Source: Armatimonadota bacterium (lineage in GTDB: Bacteria > Armatimonadota > Hebobacteria > CAIYQO01). From it: 35,629 bases of DNA. The position numbers were made by a program, and so were the translations under genes. Within the stretch, counting starts at the first letter, position 1. The number at the start of each line of letters is the position of its first letter. The stretch covers positions 1-35,629 of the forward strand of contig JAGUZN010000339.1 of the NCBI GenBank assembly GCA_020060775.1. Direction: 5' to 3'. The notes under the pieces were generated by a model that was given only the letters and a program-made list of their open reading frames with translations, had not been told where the DNA came from and searched no databases. This document shows positions 18,664 to 27,767 of the stretch, one piece after another.

Positions 18664-18699
18664 GGTCATATTATGAAAGGTGACCGCATTACCTGTCAA
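18664..18699 (-). promoter_or_regulatory. Sigma70-like promoter (TTGACA-18-CATAAT) with a dyad GGTCA-N12-TGACC over the -10
   Basis: Minus strand: TTGACA = 18694-18699, CATAAT = 18670-18675, 18-nt spacer; dyad arms 18664-18668 and 18681-18685. Confidence 0.55.
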
Positions 18700-18776
18700 T
18701 GAGTATAACGCCTGGTTCGCTAAACGTTGACCGAAAAACGTTCACAGCCGTTCGTTGCCAGCACTGTTTGATGCAG

Positions 18777-19012
18777 TTATCCAACCGGCGCCTGCTCGTT
18801 GAGATCGCGGTAGCGTTCACGTGCGATCCCCAATGCCTGTTGTGCGCGGCGCAACTCATCATTCTGCATCTCCAGCCAATCTGGTGGACGCGCAATTCGT
18901 GTATGACATGCGCCATTGCTTCCGGTAACAGGGGGTGTTCCGCCTCCTCGGCTACGCGGAGTTGCGCTTCGGCACGTGCCCGCAGGCTATGATGCTCATT
19001 CGGTGCTGTCAT
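18777..19012 (-). pseudogene. Frameshifted, truncated N-terminus of a PAS/histidine-kinase paralogue
   Basis: Frame 1: SLRARAEAQLR...VIHELRVHQI; after a 1-nt loss near 18876 the next frame gives LEMQNDELRRAQQALGIARERYRDLNEQAPVG*. Matches the intact kinase HELRVHEVELQVQNDELRATQEELTAARDQYRDLYDFAPVG. Confidence 0.8.
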
Positions 19013-19089
19013 GCGGCGGCTCCTGGGCGCAGCGACCGTTATCTGTGATGATACCTCCGCGTGCTCTTGGGTCCAGGTTGTCTCATCGG

Positions 19090-20325
19090 TTACGCCACCG
19101 GGAGGGTGAAGGAGAACGTGCTCCCACTTTCAACCTGGCTATTGACGTGGATGTGCCCGCCGTGCGCTTCCACCAGCACCCGGGTGATATACAATCCCAG
19201 TCCGGTCCCTGTCGCCCGGTGTTCATCTTTTGCCCGCGAGAACCGTTGGAACAGGCGCGGCAGATCCTCCGGTGCGATCCCGCGCCCCTGGTCGGACACC
19301 GCCACCACCACCTCGTCGCCCTGCCGATACACGCGGATGCCGATGGGGGTACCGGGATCAGCGTATTTCTGCGCATTGGACAGCAGGTTGGTCAATATGC
19401 GGTCCAAACGATCAGTATCCGCTAACACCTGTGGGACATCATCGGCCACCTGAAGATCGAGGCGTTTGCTATCAAAGACGGTCGCTGAGCGGTGTAAAAA
19501 ATCGCGCAAGAAGGATGGGAGCGCGATCGGTTCTCGCTCAAGCTGAAGTTGTCCGCCTTCGATGCGGGCGAGCTCGGTCAAGTCTTTGAGCATCGTCTCT
19601 AACCGACGCGCATTCCGGCGTATGGTGGCCAGGCTCTCGCGCATCGCCACTTCACTCTCAGGTGTGCCGATCATCTCTTCGAGCAATCCGATGTGCCCAT
19701 GCATCACGGTCAAGGGTGAACCGAGGTCATGGGAGACGATATGGAGGAGGATCTGTTGTTCGTGCAAATCATGTAACGCGGTGGTATCGGTCACGGCCAT
19801 CTGATATACCAACTCCTGGTCAGCGCCATGCATGGTCATCTCTTGAACTGTTGTAACGTCAACCTGCGCCCAGAACAACGTGCCATCGGCGCGCACCATC
19901 GAAAAATCCACCGTCCCTGGCGCCTCGCCTGACTGCAGGTGCTGCCGAAAAAAATGGTAGTCATCCATGGCATCCTCCGCGACAAAGTCTGCGAAGGACC
20001 TGGCGAGCAGTGATTGTCGAGGGAGGCCCAGCAGACGCTCACAGGCCAGGTTGGCCTGCTGGATGCGTCCCGCCGTCGTGCAGGTGAGTAATCCCACCGG
20101 TGCGAAGTCATACAAATCACGATACTGGTCGCGTGCGGCCGTCAGCTCCTCCTGGGTTGCCCGTAACTCATCGTTCTGTACTTGCAGTTCCACCTCGTGG
20201 ACGCGCAACTCGTGCAGCAGGCGTTGCACCTCCTCCCGTGAGAACCTGTCGAACGATGGTGCCTTGCCATAGAGGCGCTCCTCGGCACGCTGGCGAAGTG
20301 ATTTCTCGCCGGGCGATTCATTCAT
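19090..20325 (-). CDS. PAS-domain sensor histidine kinase (HisKA + HATPase_c)
   Basis: 411 aa; H-box HIVSHDLGSPLTVMHGHIGLL; N box INLLSNA-type DRILTNLLSNAQKYADP; VSDQGRGIAPEDLPRLFQRFSR; GTGLGLYITRVLVEAHGGHI. Confidence 0.93.
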   Translation of the reverse strand: MNESPGEKSLRQRAEERLYGKAPSFDRFSREEVQRLLHELRVHEVELQVQNDELRATQEELTAARDQYRDLYDFAPVGLLTCTTAGRIQQANLACERLLGLPRQSLLARSFADFVAEDAMDDYHFFRQHLQSGEAPGTVDFSMVRADGTLFWAQVDVTTVQEMTMHGADQELVYQMAVTDTTALHDLHEQQILLHIVSHDLGSPLTVMHGHIGLLEEMIGTPESEVAMRESLATIRRNARRLETMLKDLTELARIEGGQLQLEREPIALPSFLRDFLHRSATVFDSKRLDLQVADDVPQVLADTDRLDRILTNLLSNAQKYADPGTPIGIRVYRQGDEVVVAVSDQGRGIAPEDLPRLFQRFSRAKDEHRATGTGLGLYITRVLVEAHGGHIHVNSQVESGSTFSFTLPVA

Positions 20326-23318
20326 GGTGTCTCGCTTTCGGTCACCTCGTCGATGGCCAGCAGGATCATGCGCGGTTGATACGTTTCCTGGCGCAACTCG
20401 CGCGCATTCAAGCGCATCACGCGACGTCCTATCTGTTCGAAGGTATGCGTCACGGTATAGTCCGTGACCACGAAACGCTCCGGCAACACCGCTTCAAGCA
20501 GCCGCCGTAACTCCGGGATGTCCCACTGCCCGTTGCCCAAATCATACAGCCGTCGTCCCACAGTATCGTCTCTGTTCACCACAAAGGTGGTCGTAAATGC
20601 CTGGTTGACGGAGATCACCCGCAGGTCGGCATCCAGTACGAGCAGCGGTTCCCGGATCGTCTCGACGATCTGCTCGGCATAGGCGTGCGCCAGTTCGGCC
20701 AGCCGCGAGGCCTGCAACGCCTCCCGCAGTGTGTGCTGCTCGGTGACATCGACAAAAGTGAAGACGACCCCGGCCACTTCGTTCCGGAGCGTGCGGTAGG
20801 GCAGGATACGCATCAGGTACCAGTGCCCATCCGTCGTCTGCACCTCGGTTTCCTTTACCGTCAATGTGTGATACACGTCCCGCGCGGCATCGAGCAAGCG
20901 GACATCGCCGGTCAGATTCGTGCTGTAATGCGCCAGCGGCCGGCCGATATCCGCCGACCGGATATTGACGATCCTGGTGGCGGCCGGCGTGAACTGCTGG
21001 ATGCCAAAGGCGTCGTCGAGAAAAATCGTCCCGATGTCGGTGCCGGCCAGCAGATTGTTCATGTCGTCATTGGCCTGGGACAATTCCTCGACCTTTTTCT
21101 CCAGTTCGGCATTCACTGTCGATAATTCTTCGTTGACGGACTGCAGTTCTTCGCGTGAGGTGTCCAACTCCTCATTGGTCGATTGCAGCTCTTCATTGGC
21201 GGATTGCAGCTCTTCGTTGCTGGTGCTCAACTCTTCGACATGCGATTGCAGGAATTCATCTTTGAGGAGGAGTTCCCGTTCGAGCTCTGCGATGCGTCGA
21301 TCCTTGTCCGAAAGGGGCGCATGGGGTGTGGTATCCATGGACGGGAGGCTGGCGGTGGGCACCTCGTCAAACACGACCAGCAGCAAGGTCGGCGCAGGGG
21401 ACAAGGACACCGGATGTACCAGGAGATTGACGGTGTGCATGCCGCCATTCACCGGCACCTGCATCCCATCATAGCGAATCACTTCATGCTGCGCGAGGGC
21501 TTTGCGAATGGCGACAGTGAGTTCCAGGCGCAGTCCGGGACGCGCCATGCGATGAATGTTGAGGTTGGCCTCCCCGGTGGCGGTTTCCAGATACCGACTG
21601 GTGCTCCCATGCACAAAGAGGATGTCGCCCTTTTCATTGATGAGTACCGCGGAGGCGGTGTAGTGTTCGAGCAGGATCGTCTCGACCAGTTGCCGGAGAC
21701 TGCGCGGCTCCGCGGGTTGCACGGCTCGCTCTTGCGTCGACGGCACCGGGGTGACACGCGCCAATGGAACCTGGGGCAAGGTGCGTGCGGTGGTCACTGC
21801 CGCTTTGCGCTGGTAAATTTTCCACTTCCGATTGACGATCGCAAACAGGTCTGTGAACTCGCCGATGCTCTCCGAACTGCCCAGCAGCAAGAATCCCTGT
21901 GGATTCAGCGCATAGTGAAACAGAGGCAGCAGCTTCTTCTGGAGATCGGCGGTCAGATAGATCAACAGATTCCGACAACTCAACAAATCGACGCGGGAAA
22001 ACGGGGGGTCCTGGATCACGTCCTGTTCGGCGAAGGTCACGGTATCGCGAATCGTCTTCTTCACCCGGTAATGCTGTTCTTCCCGGGTGAAATATCGCTC
22101 CAGATACGGTGGGGGGACATCGGCGGCGATATTCGTCGGATAGGCGCCGGTCCGGGCCTGCGCGATCGACACCGGATCGATATCGGTGGCAAAAATCTGC
22201 ACCGTGCACGCCTGCTGGTGCGTGTCCAGATAATCGCGGATCAGTATGGCCAACGAATAGGCCTCCTCACCCGTCGAGCAGCCGGGCACCCACACCCGCA
22301 CGGTCGCGTCGGCATCTTTGCCATCGAAGAGATGGGGCAATACGTGCGTTTTCAGGGCGTCAAAGGCCTCCGGGTCACGGAAGAAGCGGGTGACGCCGAT
22401 GAGGAGTTCGCGGAAGAGGATCGTCGCTTCGTCGGGGTTATCCTGCAGATAACGGAGATAGGCCTCCAGGTCGGCGACCTGGTGGACGGCCATGCGCCGT
22501 GCAGTACGGCGAAGCATCGTACTTGATTTATACTCGGAAAAATTATGCCGGGTCCGTGCGCGGAGCACGCCGAATATTTTCTGCAAGGCATCATCGACTT
22601 GTGGGGATGGTGGCAATATGGTTGGCAACAGCCGGTGCGTCAGGTGGCGGGCATACGCCAGCAATTGGGCCGGCATCTCCGCTGGCGGCAGAATGTAATC
22701 GACCAGGCCGGTGGCGATGGCACTCTGCGGCATGCTGGCATATTCCGCGGACTCCGGCGTCTGAGCGATGACGAGGCCACCCGCCTCTTTCACCTCGCGC
22801 ACGCCGAGCGCCCCATCGCTCCCCGCCCCGGACAGGACAATGGCGATGGCCTCTTCCTGCATCTCCTGCGCCAGCGAGCGGAAGAAATGGTCAATGGGCA
22901 GGCGCGGCCGTCGTGATTCTGCCGGCGGCGTGACGTACAACCGCCCCTGCACCAGTGCGAGGTCGGTGTTGGGGGGAATCACATAGACGCCATTCCGCTC
23001 CACGACCATGCCGTTTTCCGCATCGCGGACTTGCAGAGGAGTGAAACGCTGGATCAACTCGGCCAGGATGCTGGGATGCTCGGGGGCGAGATGCTGCACC
23101 AGCACAAACGCCATTGCCGGGTCCATGTCGGCGGGGAGGTGCGAGAAGAACGCCTCAAAGGCCACCAGCCCGCCCGCAGACGCGCCAATACCGACCACCG
23201 GCACACGGGATGACGGGCTGTCCTGCACGTCCCCAGGCGCCGGTTGGGCAGACCGCGGCGACGTCTCCTCGCGAGGACGGGGGCGTTTACGCGACATACT
23301 CCCTCCAGTACGCACCAC
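20322..23318 (-). CDS. CheB-CheR-PAS hybrid protein (methylesterase + methyltransferase + coiled coil + PAS)
   Basis: 998 aa; VVGIGASAGGLVAFEAFFSHLP (CheB), RFFRDPEAFDAL...VWVPGCSTGEEAYSLAI (CheR), NEELQSxNEELxS coiled coil, PAS; 4-bp ATGA overlap with the downstream kinase. Confidence 0.93.
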   Translation of the reverse strand: MVRTGGSMSRKRPRPREETSPRSAQPAPGDVQDSPSSRVPVVGIGASAGGLVAFEAFFSHLPADMDPAMAFVLVQHLAPEHPSILAELIQRFTPLQVRDAENGMVVERNGVYVIPPNTDLALVQGRLYVTPPAESRRPRLPIDHFFRSLAQEMQEEAIAIVLSGAGSDGALGVREVKEAGGLVIAQTPESAEYASMPQSAIATGLVDYILPPAEMPAQLLAYARHLTHRLLPTILPPSPQVDDALQKIFGVLRARTRHNFSEYKSSTMLRRTARRMAVHQVADLEAYLRYLQDNPDEATILFRELLIGVTRFFRDPEAFDALKTHVLPHLFDGKDADATVRVWVPGCSTGEEAYSLAILIRDYLDTHQQACTVQIFATDIDPVSIAQARTGAYPTNIAADVPPPYLERYFTREEQHYRVKKTIRDTVTFAEQDVIQDPPFSRVDLLSCRNLLIYLTADLQKKLLPLFHYALNPQGFLLLGSSESIGEFTDLFAIVNRKWKIYQRKAAVTTARTLPQVPLARVTPVPSTQERAVQPAEPRSLRQLVETILLEHYTASAVLINEKGDILFVHGSTSRYLETATGEANLNIHRMARPGLRLELTVAIRKALAQHEVIRYDGMQVPVNGGMHTVNLLVHPVSLSPAPTLLLVVFDEVPTASLPSMDTTPHAPLSDKDRRIAELERELLLKDEFLQSHVEELSTSNEELQSANEELQSTNEELDTSREELQSVNEELSTVNAELEKKVEELSQANDDMNNLLAGTDIGTIFLDDAFGIQQFTPAATRIVNIRSADIGRPLAHYSTNLTGDVRLLDAARDVYHTLTVKETEVQTTDGHWYLMRILPYRTLRNEVAGVVFTFVDVTEQHTLREALQASRLAELAHAYAEQIVETIREPLLVLDADLRVISVNQAFTTTFVVNRDDTVGRRLYDLGNGQWDIPELRRLLEAVLPERFVVTDYTVTHTFEQIGRRVMRLNARELRQETYQPRMILLAIDEVTESETP

Positions 23319-23601
23319 ACATTATGGGTCTGGTTAGGCTAGTGCAAGCTTTGTTCAACTATACAGGTTTCCCTGCCGAATGAAAATAGCCAGGAGAGAA
23401 TGGCCTGGGAAGGTGCCTTCGCCTGACAACAATACTGTAATCCGTATTGCGTGCCGTCCGCAACGCCATGGAAACGTCAGTACTTGCGATATCTCGACGC
23501 TCGACTCCCAATTTGCCGCTGTTTCTCCCACGCGTATAGCCATGACTCAATTACAATGATGAAGATCTTACCGTATGAAGTGGCATCGGAGGGAAGCCGT
23601 G

Positions 23602-25062
23602 ATGGACCATCACCAGCACTACCGCCTCTCGGTCGGCGTGCCGGGGCTGGATGAAATCCTGGATGGGGGATTACTCCCCCGCCAGGCCTACCTGGTGCGC
23701 GGAGACACGGGGACCGGCAAGACCACCCTTGGCTTGCATTTCCTCCAGGAAGGCGTCACTCAGGGGGAACCGGTGCTGTTGATCAGTCTCATGCGGGGGG
23801 AGGCGGAGATTCGCCGGCATGCCGCCTCGCTGGGGATGTCCCTCGACGGGGTGACGTTTCTCGACTTAAGCCCCACACCGGAACTCTTCTCGGAAATGCA
23901 ATCCTATAATGTGTTTACCCCCTCTGATGTCGAACGCGGCCCCATTTCCCAGCAAATCTCCGGCGTACTGGCGCAGGTGCACCCGCGCCGGATCTTCGTC
24001 GATGCGTTGACACAACTCCGCTATGTGGCCACCGACGAATATGATTTTCGCCGGTTATCGCTCTCCCTGCTGCGTTTTCTCACCGGTGGCAAGGCGACCC
24101 TCCTTGTCACCTCGGAGACCATGGAGTACGCCTCTGATGCCAGCCTCAAGTTCCTCTGCGACGGCGTGATTGACCTCTGTATATCCTCGTATGGTCGCAC
24201 GGTGCAGGTGACCAAATATGTCGGGTCAGCCTTCCGCTTTGGCACGCACTCCATGCACCTGGAGGCGTCCGGTATGGTGGTCTTCCCGCGGTTGGAGGCG
24301 GAACAGCCCACGATCCCGTTCACCGGTGAGTTGATTTCGTCCGGTATCCCTGCGCTGGATGCGATGCTGCATGGGGGCATCGAGCGTGGTCTGAGTACCA
24401 TCATCACCGGCCCGAGCGGGGTCGGCAAAACGACGATCGGCATGCAATTCGTCAAGGAGACGGCCAAACGGGGTGAACGCTCAGCGATCTTTATCTACGA
24501 AGAAGCGTATCAGCCATTGGTACACCGCATGACGGAACTGGGCATTCCCATGGAGACCATGATCGCGGAAGGCACCCTCGCCGTCATCCCGGTGCAGCCA
24601 TTGCGCTATCTCCCCGATGAATTTACCGCGCTGGTGCGCGCGGAAGTCGAGGAGCGCCACACCCGTGTTGTGGTACTGGATAGCATGCGGGGCTATCAAT
24701 TGACCTTACACGGGGAAGACCTGACCAGTCACCTGTATACGCTCATCAAATACCTGGCGGGACGGGGTGTGACGGTCATCTTGCTGAATGACGTGGAGAT
24801 GATCACCGGCGATTTTCGCGCCACTGAGGTGGGGATCAGCTATATCGCGGACAACATTCTCTTTCTACGCTATATCGAAGTGCGCGGCGCCTTGCAGAAG
24901 GCCATTGGGGTGCTGAAGAAGCGGATGAGCGGATTTGAGAAAACGCTACGGGAGATCGATATCACGCAACACGGCATCGAAATCGGCCCCCCCTTGCTCG
25001 ATATGCGAGGCATTTTGCTCGGGGTGCCGGAGTGGGTGCATCCTGACAAGGCAGGGGAGTAA
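23602..25062 (+). CDS. KaiC-family two-domain RecA-like ATPase
   Basis: ORF opens at 23575; start at 23602 preferred (SD ggaggg). Two Walker A motifs: GDTGTGKTTLG and GPSGVGKTTIG; GVPGLDEILDGGLLPRQAYLVRG; C-terminal VEVRG-like YIEVRGALQKAIGVLKKRMSGFEKTLREIDI. Confidence 0.92.
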   Translation: MDHHQHYRLSVGVPGLDEILDGGLLPRQAYLVRGDTGTGKTTLGLHFLQEGVTQGEPVLLISLMRGEAEIRRHAASLGMSLDGVTFLDLSPTPELFSEMQSYNVFTPSDVERGPISQQISGVLAQVHPRRIFVDALTQLRYVATDEYDFRRLSLSLLRFLTGGKATLLVTSETMEYASDASLKFLCDGVIDLCISSYGRTVQVTKYVGSAFRFGTHSMHLEASGMVVFPRLEAEQPTIPFTGELISSGIPALDAMLHGGIERGLSTIITGPSGVGKTTIGMQFVKETAKRGERSAIFIYEEAYQPLVHRMTELGIPMETMIAEGTLAVIPVQPLRYLPDEFTALVRAEVEERHTRVVVLDSMRGYQLTLHGEDLTSHLYTLIKYLAGRGVTVILLNDVEMITGDFRATEVGISYIADNILFLRYIEVRGALQKAIGVLKKRMSGFEKTLREIDITQHGIEIGPPLLDMRGILLGVPEWVHPDKAGE

Positions 25063-26907
25063 ATGGCAGATCAACCCAGCCCTGCGAGCCGTATCCTGCT
25101 ACTGGTCGATCACCCGGGTAATCGACAGCGACTGGCGAACGCACTGGCACCGCAGTATGCCGTCGTGTTGCCATCGTCTGATGCTACCCTGGCCGAACCG
25201 GTGGATTGCTGTCTCCTGGATGCGCCGGCATTGGCCCGTCTCACGGAGCGCCTCCTGCAACGCAAAGCGGTCGAGGCGCCGAATTTTCTCCCCATGATCT
25301 TGTTGATCCCGCGTGAGGCTGTGCGCCTGGTGCCCCCAGCGTACTGGGACGTCATCGATGAGGTGATGTCCATCCCTGCCGAGAAGCCTGAACTGCTGCA
25401 GCGCGTGTCCTCCTTGCTGCGCATCCGGCGCCTTACCAGCGAGGTCCGTCAGAAGGCCGCCGCTGATGCGACACTGGCGTCGCTGGCGGAAGGGTTAATC
25501 ATCTATGATACGACAGGTCATATCCTGCAAAACAATCACATCGCCGACGCCTACCTCGACTACTTCCGCGTCACACCCCATCCCCCATTTCTGGACCGGA
25601 CACGCGACTTGCACATCGAAACCGTGGACGGCAGCCCGTTTCCTCCCGAGGCCCTGCCCACCGTGCGTGCCTTGGCGGGTGAGACCATCACAGGCCTGGT
25701 GATGGCCTTCCGCTACGATGCCAGCGCCACGCAATGGCTCTCGGTCAATGCGGCGCCGATTCAGTTGCCGTCCGGGGAACGGATGGGCGCCGTGGTGACC
25801 TTTACCGATATTACCCGACGCCGTCAGATCGAGGAAGAGCGTGAGCGGTTGTACGCCGAGTTAGATTCGACCATCTCCGCGATCGCCGACGGTATTCTCG
25901 TCTTTGACACGGACGGCAAGGTGATGCGGATGAATCCGACGGCGAGAATCCTTCTCGGCACGCACAATGGCAACGGCATCGAGCAACTGGAGGAGCAGAT
26001 CGCCTTCCCGCTGTCGACGACGCCGGACGGTCCGACCATGCCGGTGCACGTGCTCCCGGTCTGGCAGGCCTTGCGCGGGGAAACGGTGCATGGCCTGACC
26101 GGCCTGCTGCGGGCTCCGAACACCAGGGAGACCTGGCTCTCCATCAGTGCGGCGCCGATTCGAACAACGCAGGGGCGGATCATCGGCGCGATCCTCTCCC
26201 TGACCGATGTGACCGTACTGCACGAACTGCAACAACGCCAGGAGGATTTCCTGCGCATCGTTTCCCATGATTTGCGCAATCCGCTCACCATCATTCAGGG
26301 GCATATCCAGCTGTTGTCCTCCAGATTGGCCTACGCGGGCGTGAACGGCGATATGCGCAGCGGCGTCGAGGCGATCCAACGCAGTGTGAAGCGCATGAAT
26401 GCGATGATCCAGGATCTGGTAGATGCCACCCGGCTCGAAAGCGGCCAATTCCCGCTGGAGTTGCACGCGGTCGATCTACGAGATTACCTGCAGAATCTGT
26501 TATCACGCACGGAAATGCTGATCGACTACGCCCGCATCACTCTGGAGATTCCATCCGATCTCCCGCCGGTGTCCGCCGATTACAATCGCCTCGAACGGAT
26601 CTTCATCAACCTGCTCTCCAACGCGCTGAAGTACTCCACGCCGGGTACCCCGGTGCTGGTACGTGCTCGACGAGAGGGTGGGATGGTACGCATTGCGGTC
26701 ACCGATGAAGGACCGGGCATTCCGCCCGAGGATCTCCCCTTGCTCTTTCAGCGGTATTATCGTGTGAAAGGCGCTCGTATGCAAGAAGGCATCGGCCTCG
26801 GGTTGTATATCTCACGCCTCCTGGTCGAAGCGCATGGGGGACGGGTGTGGGTGGAGAGTGAAGTTGGCAAGGGGAGCACGTTTTCGTTCACGCTGCCCGT
26901 GGCATAG
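25063..26907 (+). CDS. Sensor histidine kinase with degenerate receiver-like N-terminus and two PAS domains
   Basis: 614 aa; ATG immediately follows the KaiC stop. [15 protein letters not shown]...[13 protein letters not shown]...[21 protein letters not shown] resembles a receiver with altered acidic/Lys residues; PAS repeats ([19 protein letters not shown]); [21 protein letters not shown]. Confidence 0.9.
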   Translation: MADQPSPASRILLLVDHPGNRQRLANALAPQYAVVLPSSDATLAEPVDCCLLDAPALARLTERLLQRKAVEAPNFLPMILLIPREAVRLVPPAYWDVIDEVMSIPAEKPELLQRVSSLLRIRRLTSEVRQKAAADATLASLAEGLIIYDTTGHILQNNHIADAYLDYFRVTPHPPFLDRTRDLHIETVDGSPFPPEALPTVRALAGETITGLVMAFRYDASATQWLSVNAAPIQLPSGERMGAVVTFTDITRRRQIEEERERLYAELDSTISAIADGILVFDTDGKVMRMNPTARILLGTHNGNGIEQLEEQIAFPLSTTPDGPTMPVHVLPVWQALRGETVHGLTGLLRAPNTRETWLSISAAPIRTTQGRIIGAILSLTDVTVLHELQQRQEDFLRIVSHDLRNPLTIIQGHIQLLSSRLAYAGVNGDMRSGVEAIQRSVKRMNAMIQDLVDATRLESGQFPLELHAVDLRDYLQNLLSRTEMLIDYARITLEIPSDLPPVSADYNRLERIFINLLSNALKYSTPGTPVLVRARREGGMVRIAVTDEGPGIPPEDLPLLFQRYYRVKGARMQEGIGLGLYISRLLVEAHGGRVWVESEVGKGSTFSFTLPVA

Positions 26908-27011
26908 TTCCCGATCAGTGAAACTACTCAGGGACAATGTGCAAACATGTTATACCAGCAGGTTGACGTGAAGTGGAACCAAAGGTCCCATTCGTCAGAT
27001 TGGAGCACACC

Positions 27012-27767
27012 ATGAGCGATGAAGCATCGATGAACGATACAGAGCATCAATGGGTTGAGGCGATGATTGACACCATGCGCGAGCCGGTGATGTCTCTACA
27101 AGGTGATGCCGATCTGTTGGCCGAGATGGTGCGCGAGCGGTGTCCGGATACCGAGACCCACGAGCGGGTCGCGACAGTGCAACGTAACGCTCACCGCATG
27201 CATGTGATCATGCTGGACCTGGTGGATATGGCGCGGCTGGACAGTGGACACCTGACGCTCCACTATCAGCCGTTGGAACTGAACGCATTCCTTGATGATC
27301 TACTCACACGCTTGGCGACGATGCTGGAGGTCGCGCGTATCAGGACCGAAATCCCTCCCGACCTGCCGATGGTCAATACCGATCCCGCGCGGCTGGAGCG
27401 TATCTTTATCAATCTGCTCAGCAATGCGATGATCTATTCGCCAATACACACCCCGGTGACGATCCATGCGACGCTCGGGGCTGACACGGTCATCGTGTCA
27501 GTGCACGATACGGGACGCAGCATTGCGCGTGAAGACCGCCCCCATATCTTTGAACGCTTCTACCACGCGCACGGTGGCCGAACCGCGGAGAGCATGGGCT
27601 TGGGCCTCTTTATTGCGCGCATGCTGGTGGAAGCCCATGGTGGGCGCATCGGAGTGGAAAGCGATGTCAGCAGGGGGAGCACGTTTTTTTCACACTGCCG
27701 GTTGCCTGATATGCACAATACGTGCCTCGCCTGCGATTGTCATACGGGACAGGAGTTGGTGCGATGA
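27012..27767 (+). CDS. Histidine-kinase homologue lacking the phospho-acceptor His (predicted pseudokinase); 3' end frame ambiguous
   Basis: ORF opens at 26973. IDTMREPVMSLQGDADLL aligns with [18 protein letters not shown] (H replaced by D); NLLSNAMIYSP, DTGRS in place of DxGxG, GLGLFIARMLVEAHGG retained. Confidence 0.8.
   Translation: MSDEASMNDTEHQWVEAMIDTMREPVMSLQGDADLLAEMVRERCPDTETHERVATVQRNAHRMHVIMLDLVDMARLDSGHLTLHYQPLELNAFLDDLLTRLATMLEVARIRTEIPPDLPMVNTDPARLERIFINLLSNAMIYSPIHTPVTIHATLGADTVIVSVHDTGRSIAREDRPHIFERFYHAHGGRTAESMGLGLFIARMLVEAHGGRIGVESDVSRGSTFFSHCRLPDMHNTCLACDCHTGQELVR

Noticed and set aside
21060-21250. Short tandem DNA repeats (gattgcagctcttc...)
   Set aside because: They encode the NEELQSxNEELxS coiled coil that is normal for CheB-CheR-PAS hybrids, not a CRISPR or VNTR of special interest.
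21183-22526. 447-aa plus-strand ORF antisense to CheB-CheR
   Set aside because: Shadow ORF; no recognisable motif, and the minus strand has full CheR and CheB signatures.
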